Assembly: GCF_000167355.1 (NCBI RefSeq)
Contig: NZ_AAEW02000006.1
Coordinates: 124,001-188,000 of the forward strand
Direction of reading: 5' to 3'
From: Desulfuromonas acetoxidans DSM 684
Lineage (GTDB): Bacteria > Desulfobacterota > Desulfuromonadia > Desulfuromonadales > Desulfuromonadaceae
DNA: 64,000 nucleotides
This document shows positions 44,777 through 54,384 of the stretch, one piece after another. A model generated the notes under the pieces. The model was not told the DNA's origin, searched no databases, and was given only the letters and a program-made list of their open reading frames with translations. Each line of letters starts with the position of its first letter. Position 1 is the stretch's first letter. Position numbers and translations under genes: made by a program.

Positions 44777-45514
44777 ATGAAAGATCTGTTTATCGCCGAT
44801 GCCCATCTGATCCGGCCCGACGACGCGGCATACCGCCACCTGCTCAGCTTTCTTCAGCAACAGCGGGGACAGGTGCGCACGCTGATTCTGCTCGGCGACA
44901 TTTTCGAATTCTGGGTGGGCTACCGCCACTGCGTGTTCAGCGCCTACTTGCCCCTGCTCCACGAATTACAGCAACTCCAGGCCAGCGGTACACGCATTGT
45001 CATGGTCGAAGGCAACCACGATTTCCATGTCGGTCCATTTTTTACCGAAACTCTGCAAGCGACGGTATTTACCGATGACGGCACCGTGCAGCTCGATGAC
45101 ACCACCATCGCACTAAGCCATGGCGACACCTTGGCACCGACCCGTAGTTACCTGTGGTTGCGCGGTTTCTTCCGTAGCGCTGCAGCCCGTTTCCTCATCC
45201 GCATCTTTCCCGGTGATCTCACTTGGAAAATCGGCGATATTCTCGGCGTGCTCAGTAAGAAAAAAAGCCGTCGCCAGCCACGAACCCAATATGTCCTCCC
45301 GGAACAGGCGATCCGTCATCAGGCTCAACAACGCCTAGACGCGGGTGCCGACCTGTTTGTCTGCGGCCATTTCCATCAGGCCCACCTGTGGCAACAAGAT
45401 AAAAAAAGCATGGCCATTGTCGGCAACTGGGGCGACACCTGCCATTACGGCCAGTTCGAAAACGGCCGTTTCACTCTGGAAGAGTACCACCCCGCTGCCA
45501 ACCCTGCGACCTGA
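44777..45514 (+). CDS. LpxH-like UDP-2,3-diacylglucosamine diphosphatase
   Basis: 245 residues from ATG 44777. Calcineurin-type metal site: FIADAHL, LLGDIFEFWVG, VEGNHDFHVG, LSHGDTL, CGHFHQAHL. Length and GDIFEFW/HGDTL fit LpxH, which makes lipid X for lipid A on the inner membrane's cytoplasmic face. It has GNHDF rather than GNRDF of E. coli LpxH, so a related phosphoesterase is possible. No clear Shine-Dalgarno. Divergent from queH. Confidence 0.82.
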   Translation: MKDLFIADAHLIRPDDAAYRHLLSFLQQQRGQVRTLILLGDIFEFWVGYRHCVFSAYLPLLHELQQLQASGTRIVMVEGNHDFHVGPFFTETLQATVFTDDGTVQLDDTTIALSHGDTLAPTRSYLWLRGFFRSAAARFLIRIFPGDLTWKIGDILGVLSKKKSRRQPRTQYVLPEQAIRHQAQQRLDAGADLFVCGHFHQAHLWQQDKKSMAIVGNWGDTCHYGQFENGRFTLEEYHPAANPAT

Positions 45515-45529
45515 TTCCCGATCAGATCA

Positions 45530-46951
45530 TTATAACAAATCTTCGACGCGCCGTTCCGTGACCGGCACATTCCAGCTTTTCACCGTGTCGCGCAACACCT
45601 CAATATCGCCGATCAGCACCGTCACCTGTTGTTCAGGATGCAGATAGCGCCGGGCAACGCGCTGAACATCGTCAATGGTCACCGCAGCAATCCGCTGGCG
45701 GTAACGGTCCAGATAATCTTCCGGATAGCCAAATAATTCCTGATCGAGAATACGCGTGGCCAGAGCATGACGGTTGTCAAAGGCGAACACAAAGGAGTTG
45801 ATCAGACTCTGCTTGGCCTGCTCCAGTTCCGCGACACTGATCGCCTCTCGCCCGATCCGTTCCATCTCCTTGTGCATCAGACCAACCACTTCGCCCACCG
45901 AGGCGTTCTTGGTTTCCGCCGCACTGATAAAGACGCCGGGAAGCCGCCGTCCCACGGAAAAATAAGAATACACCGAATAGGCCAGTCCTCGATTAGAGCG
46001 GATCTCCCGCATCAGCCGCGAACTGAATCCGCCGCCGCCGAGGATATAATTCATCACCTGAACGGCATAGAGGTCGGGGTTGTTTTTCTCAATCGCCAGC
46101 TCACCAAGCAGTATCGTGGTCTGTGGCACCGGACGATCCACCAGCACCACACCGGCTTGCACCTGTGGTTGCAACGGCGGCACATCAGGCGTCACACTGT
46201 CATGGTGCCAATCACCAAAGGCCTCCTCCAGCAAGGCCTTGGCCGTATCCTTGCCCACATCGCCGGTAAAAACAATGCGCGTATTGGACGGCCCAAAATA
46301 ACGCTGATGGTTGGCCTGTAAATCCTCGCGGCTGATCGCAGCGACGCTGTGTAAGGTTGGCGACTCCGCCAATGGATGACCGGCATAGAGGCGCGACATC
46401 AGAATCTGCCGGGCCAGAGCCGCACCATGGTCCGCCTTGCGGCGAATGCCTTCAAGCATCTGATTGCGGCTGATCTCAAAGCGCTCGGCATCAAAGTGCG
46501 GCTGGCGCAGCATGGCGGCCAGCAACGCCAACCCCGGTCGTACATCTTCTTTGAGCAACGACAGCGAGCTGCGCGTGGTGTAGGTTCCGGCAGTCACTTT
46601 AAGTGAGGCCGCCAACGCGTCCAGTGCCGTATCAAAGGCGGCGGCATCCCACGTGCCGGCTCCACCTTTTTTCAGATTATCCGCTACCAACTCGGCCAGC
46701 CCGGCCTTTTGCGGCGGTGCGGTAATTTTACCCGATTCCACCACCATAGTCACATCCACCAAGGGCAACTCCGCGTCCTGACGATAATAGACCTGAATGC
46801 CGTTGGAAAGCTGAAACGTTTCGGGATACTCGATGGCAAATTTCAACTCTGGAAGTTCCAGATCATCAGGGCGGCCAGCTGCGCCTAAGGCCGCGAGTGG
46901 CCAGGCCGTCACCAGCAAAAGAATCCAAATCAAAAATCTACAGTGCTTCAT
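45530..46951 (-). CDS. M16 family protease, non-catalytic partner
   Basis: 473 residues with a signal peptide (about 1-24). M16 fold, but the place of the zinc motif HxxEH reads AGLAELVADN, so it cannot bind zinc. It keeps the arginine/tyrosine substrate-binding feature (SRLMREIRSNRGLAYSVYSYFS). Its gene overlaps that of the active subunit by 14 nt, so the two probably form a heterodimer in the periplasm, as in other bacterial M16 pairs. Confidence 0.9.
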   Translation of the reverse strand: MKHCRFLIWILLLVTAWPLAALGAAGRPDDLELPELKFAIEYPETFQLSNGIQVYYRQDAELPLVDVTMVVESGKITAPPQKAGLAELVADNLKKGGAGTWDAAAFDTALDALAASLKVTAGTYTTRSSLSLLKEDVRPGLALLAAMLRQPHFDAERFEISRNQMLEGIRRKADHGAALARQILMSRLYAGHPLAESPTLHSVAAISREDLQANHQRYFGPSNTRIVFTGDVGKDTAKALLEEAFGDWHHDSVTPDVPPLQPQVQAGVVLVDRPVPQTTILLGELAIEKNNPDLYAVQVMNYILGGGGFSSRLMREIRSNRGLAYSVYSYFSVGRRLPGVFISAAETKNASVGEVVGLMHKEMERIGREAISVAELEQAKQSLINSFVFAFDNRHALATRILDQELFGYPEDYLDRYRQRIAAVTIDDVQRVARRYLHPEQQVTVLIGDIEVLRDTVKSWNVPVTERRVEDLL

Positions 46952-48458
46952 CGTCAGCCTCCTGCACCAGGGTGATCACACTGCGATTCTCTTTCGTCAG
47001 CCAACGTTGGGCCACCTGCTGCAAATCGTCACCGTGAATGCGGGCAATGTTTTCATCGTAATCAACCAGGTAACGCCAATCACCGGCAACCACCTGAAAA
47101 CGGGTCAGCATATTGGCCAGCCCATTGTTGCTCTTCAGGTAACGCAGGCGATCGGCACGCAACTGTTTGCGAATCGGCGTCAACTCCTGTTCGCTAACCG
47201 GCTGTTGTTTCAACAGCTCAAGTTCGCGGTAGAGGGCCTGTTCCAGCTCCGCCGTGGTATGGGGAGAGCGCGGCGTCAGACTGACAACAAACAGATTGTT
47301 ATAACGCGCTCCCGGAGCCGAATAACTGGTGACTTTGGTCGCCAGTTGCTGCTCCAGCACCAGCGAACGGTACAGACGTGACCGCGGTCCTTCAGTCAGT
47401 AGATGGCTGAGCAGATCAAAGGTATAGTCGTCACGTGACGGCAGTGTCGGCTTGTGAAACGCCACCAGCAATTGGGGTTCGGCATCAAAACGCACTTCGG
47501 TGCGTCGCTCCCCCTGCTGTGGCGGCTCAACTGCAGTCACCGGTGGGATTTTCTCACCCGGCGACATCCCCCCGAAGTAACGCTCCACCAACTGATGAGT
47601 TTGTTCGGCATTAACATCGCCGACAATGGCAATCACCGCGTTCACCGGTGCGTAGTAACGGTGCAGAAAGTCGGAGGTCTCGGCCAGGGTCAGATTTTCA
47701 ATATCAGACGTCCAACCGATCACCGGATGGCGATAGGGATGCACTCGAAACGCCGTCGCCAGAAGGGCCTCATACATCATACCGCCAGGGCGACTCTCAT
47801 AAGAGCGGCGCCGCTCTTCGAGCACAACCTCGCGCTCAGTATAGAACTCACGCAACACCGCATTCTGCATACGATCTGCCTCAAGAGACATCCACAGCTC
47901 CAGCTTGTTGGTCGGCAATGAGATCAGGTAGCTGGTCAAATCCTTGCCGGTAAAGGCGTTAAACCCCACCCCGCCATGACGGGAATAGATCTGTGAAAAT
48001 TCGTCTTTGACCACTAAACTGCGATGCTGCTGCTGCAAGGCGTGCAGTTGATCAACCATAACCTGTTTGCGGGAAGCATCGGCGTGCGGCTGCTGTTCAA
48101 GACGCTCCAAAGCCACTGCGGTCTGCTCGATTTTATCCAGCAACGGTTTCTCAGCGGCAAAATCGCGGGTACCGATCTGCCGAGTGCCTTTGAAACGCAT
48201 ATGCTCAAGCAGATGGGCAACACCGCGATTGTCCCCAACCTCGTTCACCGAGCCGACACCAATGGTCATATACGCTGTAAAGGTGGGCGAATCGTGGCGT
48301 TCGGCCACAAGCAGGGTCAGACCGTTTTCAAGGGTAAACTGCTGCACCTTGTCGCCAAGAGAATCGTCTGCCCACAGCGAAGACGTAACCAGGCAGCACA
48401 ACAGCACGATAAAAACAGTTCGGACGGAAAAACAACTTAGTGAACGCGGCCTTCTCAT
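46938..48458 (-). CDS. M16 family zinc protease, catalytic subunit
   Basis: 506 residues with a signal peptide (about 1-30, ending LWA). Zinc motif HLLEH in GVAHLLEHMRFKGT, with the third ligand in FYTEREVVLEERRRS. Pitrilysin/MPP-like clam-shell protease for small peptides in the periplasm. Upstream partner of the non-catalytic subunit. The start has no strong Shine-Dalgarno. Confidence 0.92.
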   Translation of the reverse strand: MRRPRSLSCFSVRTVFIVLLCCLVTSSLWADDSLGDKVQQFTLENGLTLLVAERHDSPTFTAYMTIGVGSVNEVGDNRGVAHLLEHMRFKGTRQIGTRDFAAEKPLLDKIEQTAVALERLEQQPHADASRKQVMVDQLHALQQQHRSLVVKDEFSQIYSRHGGVGFNAFTGKDLTSYLISLPTNKLELWMSLEADRMQNAVLREFYTEREVVLEERRRSYESRPGGMMYEALLATAFRVHPYRHPVIGWTSDIENLTLAETSDFLHRYYAPVNAVIAIVGDVNAEQTHQLVERYFGGMSPGEKIPPVTAVEPPQQGERRTEVRFDAEPQLLVAFHKPTLPSRDDYTFDLLSHLLTEGPRSRLYRSLVLEQQLATKVTSYSAPGARYNNLFVVSLTPRSPHTTAELEQALYRELELLKQQPVSEQELTPIRKQLRADRLRYLKSNNGLANMLTRFQVVAGDWRYLVDYDENIARIHGDDLQQVAQRWLTKENRSVITLVQEADDEAL

Positions 48459-48603
48459 AGGTAAGACAACTCCATGAAGGGTTCATTATCATTGGGTGTG
48501 TCGGGCAGTCTACCACAGCAAAGATAAGCATGAGAACCGTGATAAACACAGTTATGAAAGGGGGCTGGATTCAGAAAAAAGGCAGTACCGGAAGGCAAGC
48601 AGA

Positions 48604-48749
48604 CAAAAAAATGCCCTGTTCCGGAGGAGGGATGGAACAGGGCGGTGACCCCAAGGGGAAGGGGTCGGCTTGTTGCTGACAGTTTCCTGTCATGGCTTAG
48701 CAACACTGAAAGCGCCTCTCCTTACCGTCATCACGGCTACTGGAAAGAC
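48604..48749 (-). ncRNA. Candidate small RNA, about 145 nt
   Basis: The minus strand has a full transcription unit without an ORF. A sigma-70 promoter (48756-48784), a structured body, and a strong terminator: a perfect 10-bp stem (48613-48622 with 48634-48643) followed by seven T. The body holds a hairpin GTTGCT-(7)-GACAG-GAAA-CTGTC-AGCAAC (about 48668-48698) and a GACCCC/GGGGTC hairpin (48647-48666). Several GGA triplets lie in loops or single strands. I cannot match it to 6S, SRP, tmRNA or a known riboswitch class. It lies between the M16 genes and the sigma-54 regulator and may be a trans-acting RNA. Confidence 0.5.
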
Positions 48750-48755
48750 GACGTT

Positions 48756-48784
48756 ACTATAGCCATAAACAAAAAATTCAGCAA
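48756..48784 (-). promoter_or_regulatory. Promoter of the candidate small RNA
   Basis: On the minus strand TTGCTG (48779-48784) and TATAGT (48756-48761) are 17 nt apart, with an A/T-rich UP-like stretch upstream. Start of transcription expected near 48749. Confidence 0.55.
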
Positions 48785-48897
48785 GCCTAAATTTTTTTAT
48801 TTTCACTTAATAGCTGGAATCTCAGATAAAAAACTTGTGCGCTCTGTTCAGAGCCCAAAAAAATCACCTGCGACCCCAGCAGCAGAGAGATTTTTTA

Positions 48898-50286
48898 TCA
48901 GGAGGACTCATCAAGCAGATGATACTTTTCCAGCTTGTAACGTAACGTTCCGCGCGCAAGATTCAGTAACCGGGCGGTCTTAGCCACATTGCCCGCTGTC
49001 ATATCCAGTGCCTGACGAATCAACTTAGTCTCCAGCTCCTCAACCATCGACTCAAGACACATGCCCTGCGGAGGCAACACCCAATCCAGCGTAACATTCT
49101 GCTGCGGAGCCGGACCGCGCACTTCAACCGGCAGCATGTCCGGAGTAATCACCTCATTACGGTGCATGATGCAGATCCGTTCGACCATATTGCGCAACTC
49201 ACGCACATTGCCAGGCCAGTGGTAACGACTTAACAACCCGAGAGCCTCGGCAGAGATTTCGCGCACCGGCCGATTGAACTCGCGGCTGTAGCGTTTGAGA
49301 AAATGGTCGAGCAACAACGGAATATCATCACGTCGTTCACGCAGCGGCGGCATGGTAATCGGGAAGACATTGAGCCGGTAGAACAGATCTTCACGAAACG
49401 TTTTTTCCTGAATTGCCTCACTGAGATCGCAATTGGTGGCGGCGATCACCCGTACGTCGATATCGATATTGCGGTTTCCGCCCAGGCGACGAATCTTGCG
49501 GTCTTCGAGCACCCGCAACAATTTAACCTGCAACGCCATATCCATCTCGCCGATTTCGTCGAGAAACAGGGTGCCGCCGTTGGCCTCTTCAAACAGGCCG
49601 ATTTTACGGGCATGGGCGTCAGTAAACGCCCCTTTTTCGTGACCAAAAAGTTCTGTCTCCAGCAAGTTAAATGGCAACGAACCACAATTGACTTCGATAA
49701 ACGGTTGGCGCTGGCGCGATGACAGATTGTGAATTGCCCGCGCAACCAACTCCTTCCCGGTACCGCTTTCGCCACAGATCAACACAGTTGCCGTGTCGTG
49801 CTGTGCCACATCCTCGACCTGATGCACCACTTCCAGCAACTGTGGGCTGGAACCAACCATGTTGGCCTGCTCCAGAAGATCGGCTTCTGAGCGGCGACGT
49901 AAGCGGCGAATCTCGCGCTGCAGGCTGCGTTTTTCCAGAGCCAATTTGACAATGAGGCGGATGGCATCAGACTTAAACGGCTTTTTGATGTAATCATAGG
50001 CCCCCATTTTCAGAGCCTGAACCGCACTTTCCACTGTGCCGTAGCCGGTGATGATAATCACCAGAATATCCGGATCCACGGCCTGCAACTGCTGCAAAAC
50101 ATCCAATCCGCTCGCCGCACCAAGGTTGAGATCCAACAGCACCAGATCGATCTCCTCCTGCTCAGCGATCTGCAATGCCGATTTCGGCCCGTCGCAGCCA
50201 AACAGCTGGTAACCGTCTTCACCGAGAATCCGCTCAAGGTTCTCGCGAATAAACGCCTCGTCATCGACAATAAGAATTTTATCCAT
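48898..50286 (-). CDS. Sigma-54-dependent response regulator
   Basis: 462 residues. Receiver about 3-120 (ILIVDDE, phospho-Asp in [12 protein letters not shown]). AAA+ about 145-385 ([28 protein letters not shown]). FIS-type HTH at the end ([24 protein letters not shown]). The loop touching sigma-54 reads GAFTDA in place of GAFTGA. The gene starts 3 nt after the stop of the sensor kinase, its evident partner. Confidence 0.94.
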   Translation of the reverse strand: MDKILIVDDEAFIRENLERILGEDGYQLFGCDGPKSALQIAEQEEIDLVLLDLNLGAASGLDVLQQLQAVDPDILVIIITGYGTVESAVQALKMGAYDYIKKPFKSDAIRLIVKLALEKRSLQREIRRLRRRSEADLLEQANMVGSSPQLLEVVHQVEDVAQHDTATVLICGESGTGKELVARAIHNLSSRQRQPFIEVNCGSLPFNLLETELFGHEKGAFTDAHARKIGLFEEANGGTLFLDEIGEMDMALQVKLLRVLEDRKIRRLGGNRNIDIDVRVIAATNCDLSEAIQEKTFREDLFYRLNVFPITMPPLRERRDDIPLLLDHFLKRYSREFNRPVREISAEALGLLSRYHWPGNVRELRNMVERICIMHRNEVITPDMLPVEVRGPAPQQNVTLDWVLPPQGMCLESMVEELETKLIRQALDMTAGNVAKTARLLNLARGTLRYKLEKYHLLDESS

Positions 50287-50289
50287 ACC

Positions 50290-52773
50290 TTATTCGTCCT
50301 TCGCTGCATCAAAATGCGGCGGCAAATGGGGAAAGCACAGCTCAAAGCAACTGCCCTGCCCTGGCGCACTGGTCACTTCAATACGGCCATCGTGCTCAGC
50401 AACAATATTGTGGACAATGGCCAGGCCCAGGCCGTTACCCTCTTTTTTGCAGGTATAAAACGGTTCAAAAATCAACCGCCGCTGTTCGTCGTCCATCCCG
50501 ACGCCGGTATCACAGACGCGCACACATACCTGTTCGGGATTCGCAAGCAACGACACTGTCAGGGTCCCGCCCTCAGCCATGGCTTCCTGCGCGTTGCGCA
50601 ACAGGTTAAGCAGAGCTTGCTGCATCCGTTGTTCATCAAGGGCAATTTGCGGCAGGGTTTCGGCATAATCACGCACCAGAGAGATCCCGCTACGCTCACA
50701 ACTCTGTTCAAACAATCCCAGCGTACGTTCAACCACAGCACGCACATCACCGGGATGGCATTCACTGGCGGACACCCGGGAAAACTTGAGCAGGTCGCCC
50801 ACCAACCCCTCAAGCCGTTCCATCTCTTCCAGCGCCCGCCGAATCAGTTCTTGATCCTTCGGGGTATGTAACAAACGATCATGCAGATCGTCCAGTAATA
50901 AACTGATCCCGGTCAGCGGATTGCGGATTTCGTGGGCCAGACCGGCAGCCAGTCTTCCCAGAGAGGCAAGACGATCCATGCGTGCCAAGCGGGTGCGCAT
51001 CTGGGCACGTTCGGTCAAATCTTCAACCGTGAGGATCAGCCCGTTATCCGCCGATGGTGCCAGTGGAAACAGGGCCAGTCGAAACGTCAGGGTGCGCCCC
51101 TGACGCTGACATTCATAATAGCGGCTCCAACCCTGTTGGGCATCAGCGGCCAAAACACTCGGACATAACGTCTCTGCAATTTCCGGATAGCCATCAAACA
51201 CCTGGGCCAGAGAACGATTCAAAGTGCGACCCTCCAGGCCAAGAACCTTCTGTACCGCCTGATTCATGGAGGTCACCCGCCCCAGATCATCAACGGTCAT
51301 GATGCCGGTATCGATATTTTCCATCACCGTGTGAGTAAAATTACGTTCCAGACGAATTTCACTGCGCGATCGCCGCAGGGCCTGCAGACTGCGCGCCAAA
51401 CGCTCACGACGCATATGCAGTTCTTCGACCATCTGATTAAACGCTTCGGTCAAGGTGGCGACCTCATCGCTGCCATGCACTTCAAGCGGCGCGGCAAAAC
51501 GCCCTTGAGCCACGCCGCGGGCACTGAAAATCAGCCGGTTCAACGGCCCGGAGATTCCCCGGGAAAGCAGATGGGCGGCAACAAACAACACCAGCACGGT
51601 TGCGGCAATCAGGGCCCAACCCTGCCGCCAGAATCGGTTAAAACGGATACGAATATCCGCCGAGGTGGCCAAAGCGGCACGATGGAAGTTAGCCACCTCA
51701 GCGCCAATGGTCACCCCACCCCACACCGGCTGTCCGGTTTCGCCACGCGGTTGATAGAAAATCGGCGCAAACGCCATCATCTTTTCGGCACCGCCGACAT
51801 TAGTGACATCGGCAATCCCGGATTGACCGGACAGCACCTGTTGCGCGACCAGCGGATAGTTTGGATGTATCGCACCGGCCTCAAACAGGTTGTACGCCCG
51901 TCGGCCATTATCCTTGTGCACCGCTTCCCCCTGAAACGCCTCAACCCACTGGCCGGATGCATTCAGGCCCCGGATATCCCACAATTTGGGATGGGCAATC
52001 ATCCAGCCCTGCCGGTCAAACATGAACGCGTAATTTCCTTCGTCATAACGAGCATCAAAAACAAACGGTTGCGGGCCAGAACTGATATGGCGGGTAAACT
52101 CCATCAAATGACGATGATCCAGGGCGAGCATCACCACCCCGAGCAAATCCCCCTGAAGAGAATAGACCTTACGGTAAAAACGGATCAGCCCCTGATACGT
52201 GTGCCCGGCCAACTGTTGTTCACGAGTCACATGGCGACCAATTAACGGAGAAACATACACCGCATCACCCTGCAACTGCCGGGCACGACGATAAAAAGCA
52301 TGCAGAGACTCCCCGCTACCATCTTGCAGACGGTGATCACGTAAGGGCGCAGGTTGCCCCTGTAACACATGCAAACGTTCCCCCCCATCCACGCCGATAA
52401 AGACCAGTTCACGATAAAGCGGAACGGGTGTATAAATGCGCTGCCCATCGGCAGTAACCTCTTGCCACAAACGACGTTGATGGTGGCGATAAAACGCCTG
52501 ATAAGACTTGTCATCAACCGGCAGCAGGGCCAGAGTATCGACATCCGCTTCCACCCGGCTTAAAAAATCGGCAACCTGCAGAGCTACATGTTGTGCCCGC
52601 AGCGACAACGCCTGCGCCGCCTGATGGTCCAGAGCCTGGGTTGCCTCTTCTCGAACAAGCGTTTCAACACTGTCGAGACTGCGTGACGCACTGATAATCA
52701 GCAAAACCAGCGGCACCAAGGCCAGTACCAGGAAAGCCAACAGAATTTTACGATGGAGGGTAAGCGTTATCAT
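50290..52773 (-). CDS. Membrane sensor histidine kinase
   Basis: 827 residues from ATG 52773, the first Met before the hydrophobic anchor ITLTLHRKILLAFLVLALVPLVLL. TM1 about 8-30; large periplasmic double-Cache-like domain to about 400; TM2 about 415-435; HAMP (GISGPLNRLIFSARGVAQGRF); PAS (VMENIDTGIMTVDDLGRVTSMN); HisKA (GRLAAGLAHEIRNPLTGISLL); HATPase (LLRNAQEAMAEGG, NGLGLAIVHNIV). It probably senses a small molecule in the periplasm and phosphorylates the sigma-54 regulator encoded next. Ligand unknown. Confidence 0.93.
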   Translation of the reverse strand: MITLTLHRKILLAFLVLALVPLVLLIISASRSLDSVETLVREEATQALDHQAAQALSLRAQHVALQVADFLSRVEADVDTLALLPVDDKSYQAFYRHHQRRLWQEVTADGQRIYTPVPLYRELVFIGVDGGERLHVLQGQPAPLRDHRLQDGSGESLHAFYRRARQLQGDAVYVSPLIGRHVTREQQLAGHTYQGLIRFYRKVYSLQGDLLGVVMLALDHRHLMEFTRHISSGPQPFVFDARYDEGNYAFMFDRQGWMIAHPKLWDIRGLNASGQWVEAFQGEAVHKDNGRRAYNLFEAGAIHPNYPLVAQQVLSGQSGIADVTNVGGAEKMMAFAPIFYQPRGETGQPVWGGVTIGAEVANFHRAALATSADIRIRFNRFWRQGWALIAATVLVLFVAAHLLSRGISGPLNRLIFSARGVAQGRFAAPLEVHGSDEVATLTEAFNQMVEELHMRRERLARSLQALRRSRSEIRLERNFTHTVMENIDTGIMTVDDLGRVTSMNQAVQKVLGLEGRTLNRSLAQVFDGYPEIAETLCPSVLAADAQQGWSRYYECQRQGRTLTFRLALFPLAPSADNGLILTVEDLTERAQMRTRLARMDRLASLGRLAAGLAHEIRNPLTGISLLLDDLHDRLLHTPKDQELIRRALEEMERLEGLVGDLLKFSRVSASECHPGDVRAVVERTLGLFEQSCERSGISLVRDYAETLPQIALDEQRMQQALLNLLRNAQEAMAEGGTLTVSLLANPEQVCVRVCDTGVGMDDEQRRLIFEPFYTCKKEGNGLGLAIVHNIVAEHDGRIEVTSAPGQGSCFELCFPHLPPHFDAAKDE

Positions 52774-53113
52774 GGCGCCAGTATAACAGTCCGGCACCGC
52801 GAACACCATATTGACTCGCCGGTGACAGTTGGTACCACAAGGTGTCTCATCTTCGACCACTTCATGCTAAAATGAAACAGTTGCAAAATACCCCCTGATC
52901 GCCGCAACAACGCACAACACCCTGAAAGTCCTTTAGACACATCAGCGCACAAACCATAACCCACTGATTTCATAGAATAATAAAAACAACTCAACGACTC
53001 GGCAAAGATTGGCAGCTCCCTTGCAATCCTCTCCGACAGGCTGTTGAAAAGTCCTATCCAGGGACCTTTCAAAAAAAACCTGCGAGAGACATCAACAGGG
53101 GGACCCTCCATCT
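52774..53113. other. Divergent intergenic region with a hairpin
   Basis: No gene seen. It holds the promoters of the kinase and the ATPase gene, and at 53044-53072 an imperfect hairpin (TTGAAA-GTCC with GGAC-TTTCAA) beginning in GGCTGTTGAAAA, a phrase common at ends of some insertion sequences and small repeats. Confidence 0.4.
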
Positions 53114-54244
53114 ATGTGCAAAAAGATTTTCATTGCCGCGACCGGTCAGCACTGCGGAAAAACAACCATCAGTCTGTCATTGATGCATCTAGCGCGCAAA
53201 CAGTACCGCCGGGTCGGGTTTATCAAGCCTTTGGGGCCCAAACCGATCATGTATCAGGGCCGCATGATGGATAAAGACGCAGCACTGACAGCGGAAATCT
53301 ATGATCTGCACGACGATCTTGATTGCATGTCACCGGTGGTGGTGCAACAAGGGACAACCAAGCAGGTGCTGCAGGGTAAACTGTGCGCCGAAGCCATGCG
53401 CGACCAGATTCTTCAGGCGGCGCAGACGTTGGAAGAACGTTGCGATTTTGTCATTATCGAAGGAGCGGGACACGGTGGCGTCGGTTCGGTTGTCGGCCTG
53501 AACAATGCTCAGGTGGCACGCATGCTCGATGCACCGGTGGTGATGGTTTCCGGAGGGGGCATTGGCAACGTCATTGACCATGTCACCCTGAACCTGGCCC
53601 TGTTCGAACGGGAAGGTGCCGATGTCCGTCTGCTGTTAGCCAACAAGCTGATCACAGAAAAGCGGGAGGAGAACCTTGCGTACCTGCGCAACGCCTTTGC
53701 TGATCAGCCTTTGCATGTTGCCGGCGGCTTTAATTATTCACCAATCCTGGCCAACCCGACACTCGGCCGGATTTCGCAACTATTGAAAACACCGCTGCAC
53801 GGAGATCAGGAGCAATACAACCGCATCATTAACACGGTTCAGCTTGGCGCCGCCTCATCACAAAGGGTCGCCGACCTGCTTGAGGAATCAACACTGTTGA
53901 TTGTTACCAGCAGTCGCGATGAACTTCTGGTCATGCTGTCGTCGCTTTATCATCTGCCGGAATACCGAAAGAAACTGGCCGGACTGGTGATCCCCGGCAG
54001 CACGGAGATGTCCCGAATCACCAAACAGATCCTTGACGACAGTGGCATCCCCTATGTCCGCATCCCCGGAACCACGGCGGAAACCTTTGCCACCGTCAAA
54101 GACGATGTCTCAAAAATCACCGCGCAGGACGACGAGAAAATCCGTCTGATCCGCACTCTGTCGGAAACAGAGTTGGACTTTGCCACCATCGACCGCTGCC
54201 TGCACCCGGCTAAAGGTCGTCGCAAAGCCGTCGCCCTGGCGTAA
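53114..54244 (+). CDS. Pta-N/DRTGG-type ATPase (BioD-like)
   Basis: 376 residues. P-loop ATGQHCGKTTISLSLMHLA (residues about 9-27) of the dethiobiotin-synthetase fold, IIEGAGHGGVGSVV, and a C-terminal DRTGG-like domain from about 220 (GDQEQYNRIINTVQLGAAS). This is the N-terminal layout of long phosphotransacetylases, but the catalytic Pta domain is absent, so it is a stand-alone regulatory or sensory ATPase. A role in acetyl-CoA/acetate metabolism is only suggested by the family. Confidence 0.85.
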   Translation: MCKKIFIAATGQHCGKTTISLSLMHLARKQYRRVGFIKPLGPKPIMYQGRMMDKDAALTAEIYDLHDDLDCMSPVVVQQGTTKQVLQGKLCAEAMRDQILQAAQTLEERCDFVIIEGAGHGGVGSVVGLNNAQVARMLDAPVVMVSGGGIGNVIDHVTLNLALFEREGADVRLLLANKLITEKREENLAYLRNAFADQPLHVAGGFNYSPILANPTLGRISQLLKTPLHGDQEQYNRIINTVQLGAASSQRVADLLEESTLLIVTSSRDELLVMLSSLYHLPEYRKKLAGLVIPGSTEMSRITKQILDDSGIPYVRIPGTTAETFATVKDDVSKITAQDDEKIRLIRTLSETELDFATIDRCLHPAKGRRKAVALA

Positions 54245-54271
54245 CCGAACAACCATCTCATGTTGTCCTTG

Positions 54272-54309
54272 GCCCCCGACTCGGCTCCTCCGGTCGGGGG
54301 CATTTTTTA
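54272..54309 (+). terminator. Terminator of the Pta-N-like gene
   Basis: A 9-bp G/C stem (54272-54280 with 54293-54301) followed by ATTTTTTAT, 28 nt after the stop. Confidence 0.93.
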
Positions 54310-54350
54310 TCTAAAATCTCACATTTCCCGAACACATTCCGTTTATTACG

Positions 54351-54378
54351 GTGACAAACATCACCGATCTGGTATAGT
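54351..54378 (+). promoter_or_regulatory. Promoter of the RNase E/G gene
   Basis: GTGACA (54351-54356) and TATAGT (54373-54378) separated by 16 nt, with TGG before the -10. It is the last good promoter before the gene and implies a leader of about 460 nt. Confidence 0.55.
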
Positions 54379-54384
54379 ACTGCA

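Noticed and set aside
48604-48749. 6S, SRP or tmRNA identity for the small RNA
   Set aside because: Length and folding do not match: no long rod with central bubble, no SRP loop motif, no tRNA-like ends or tag frame.
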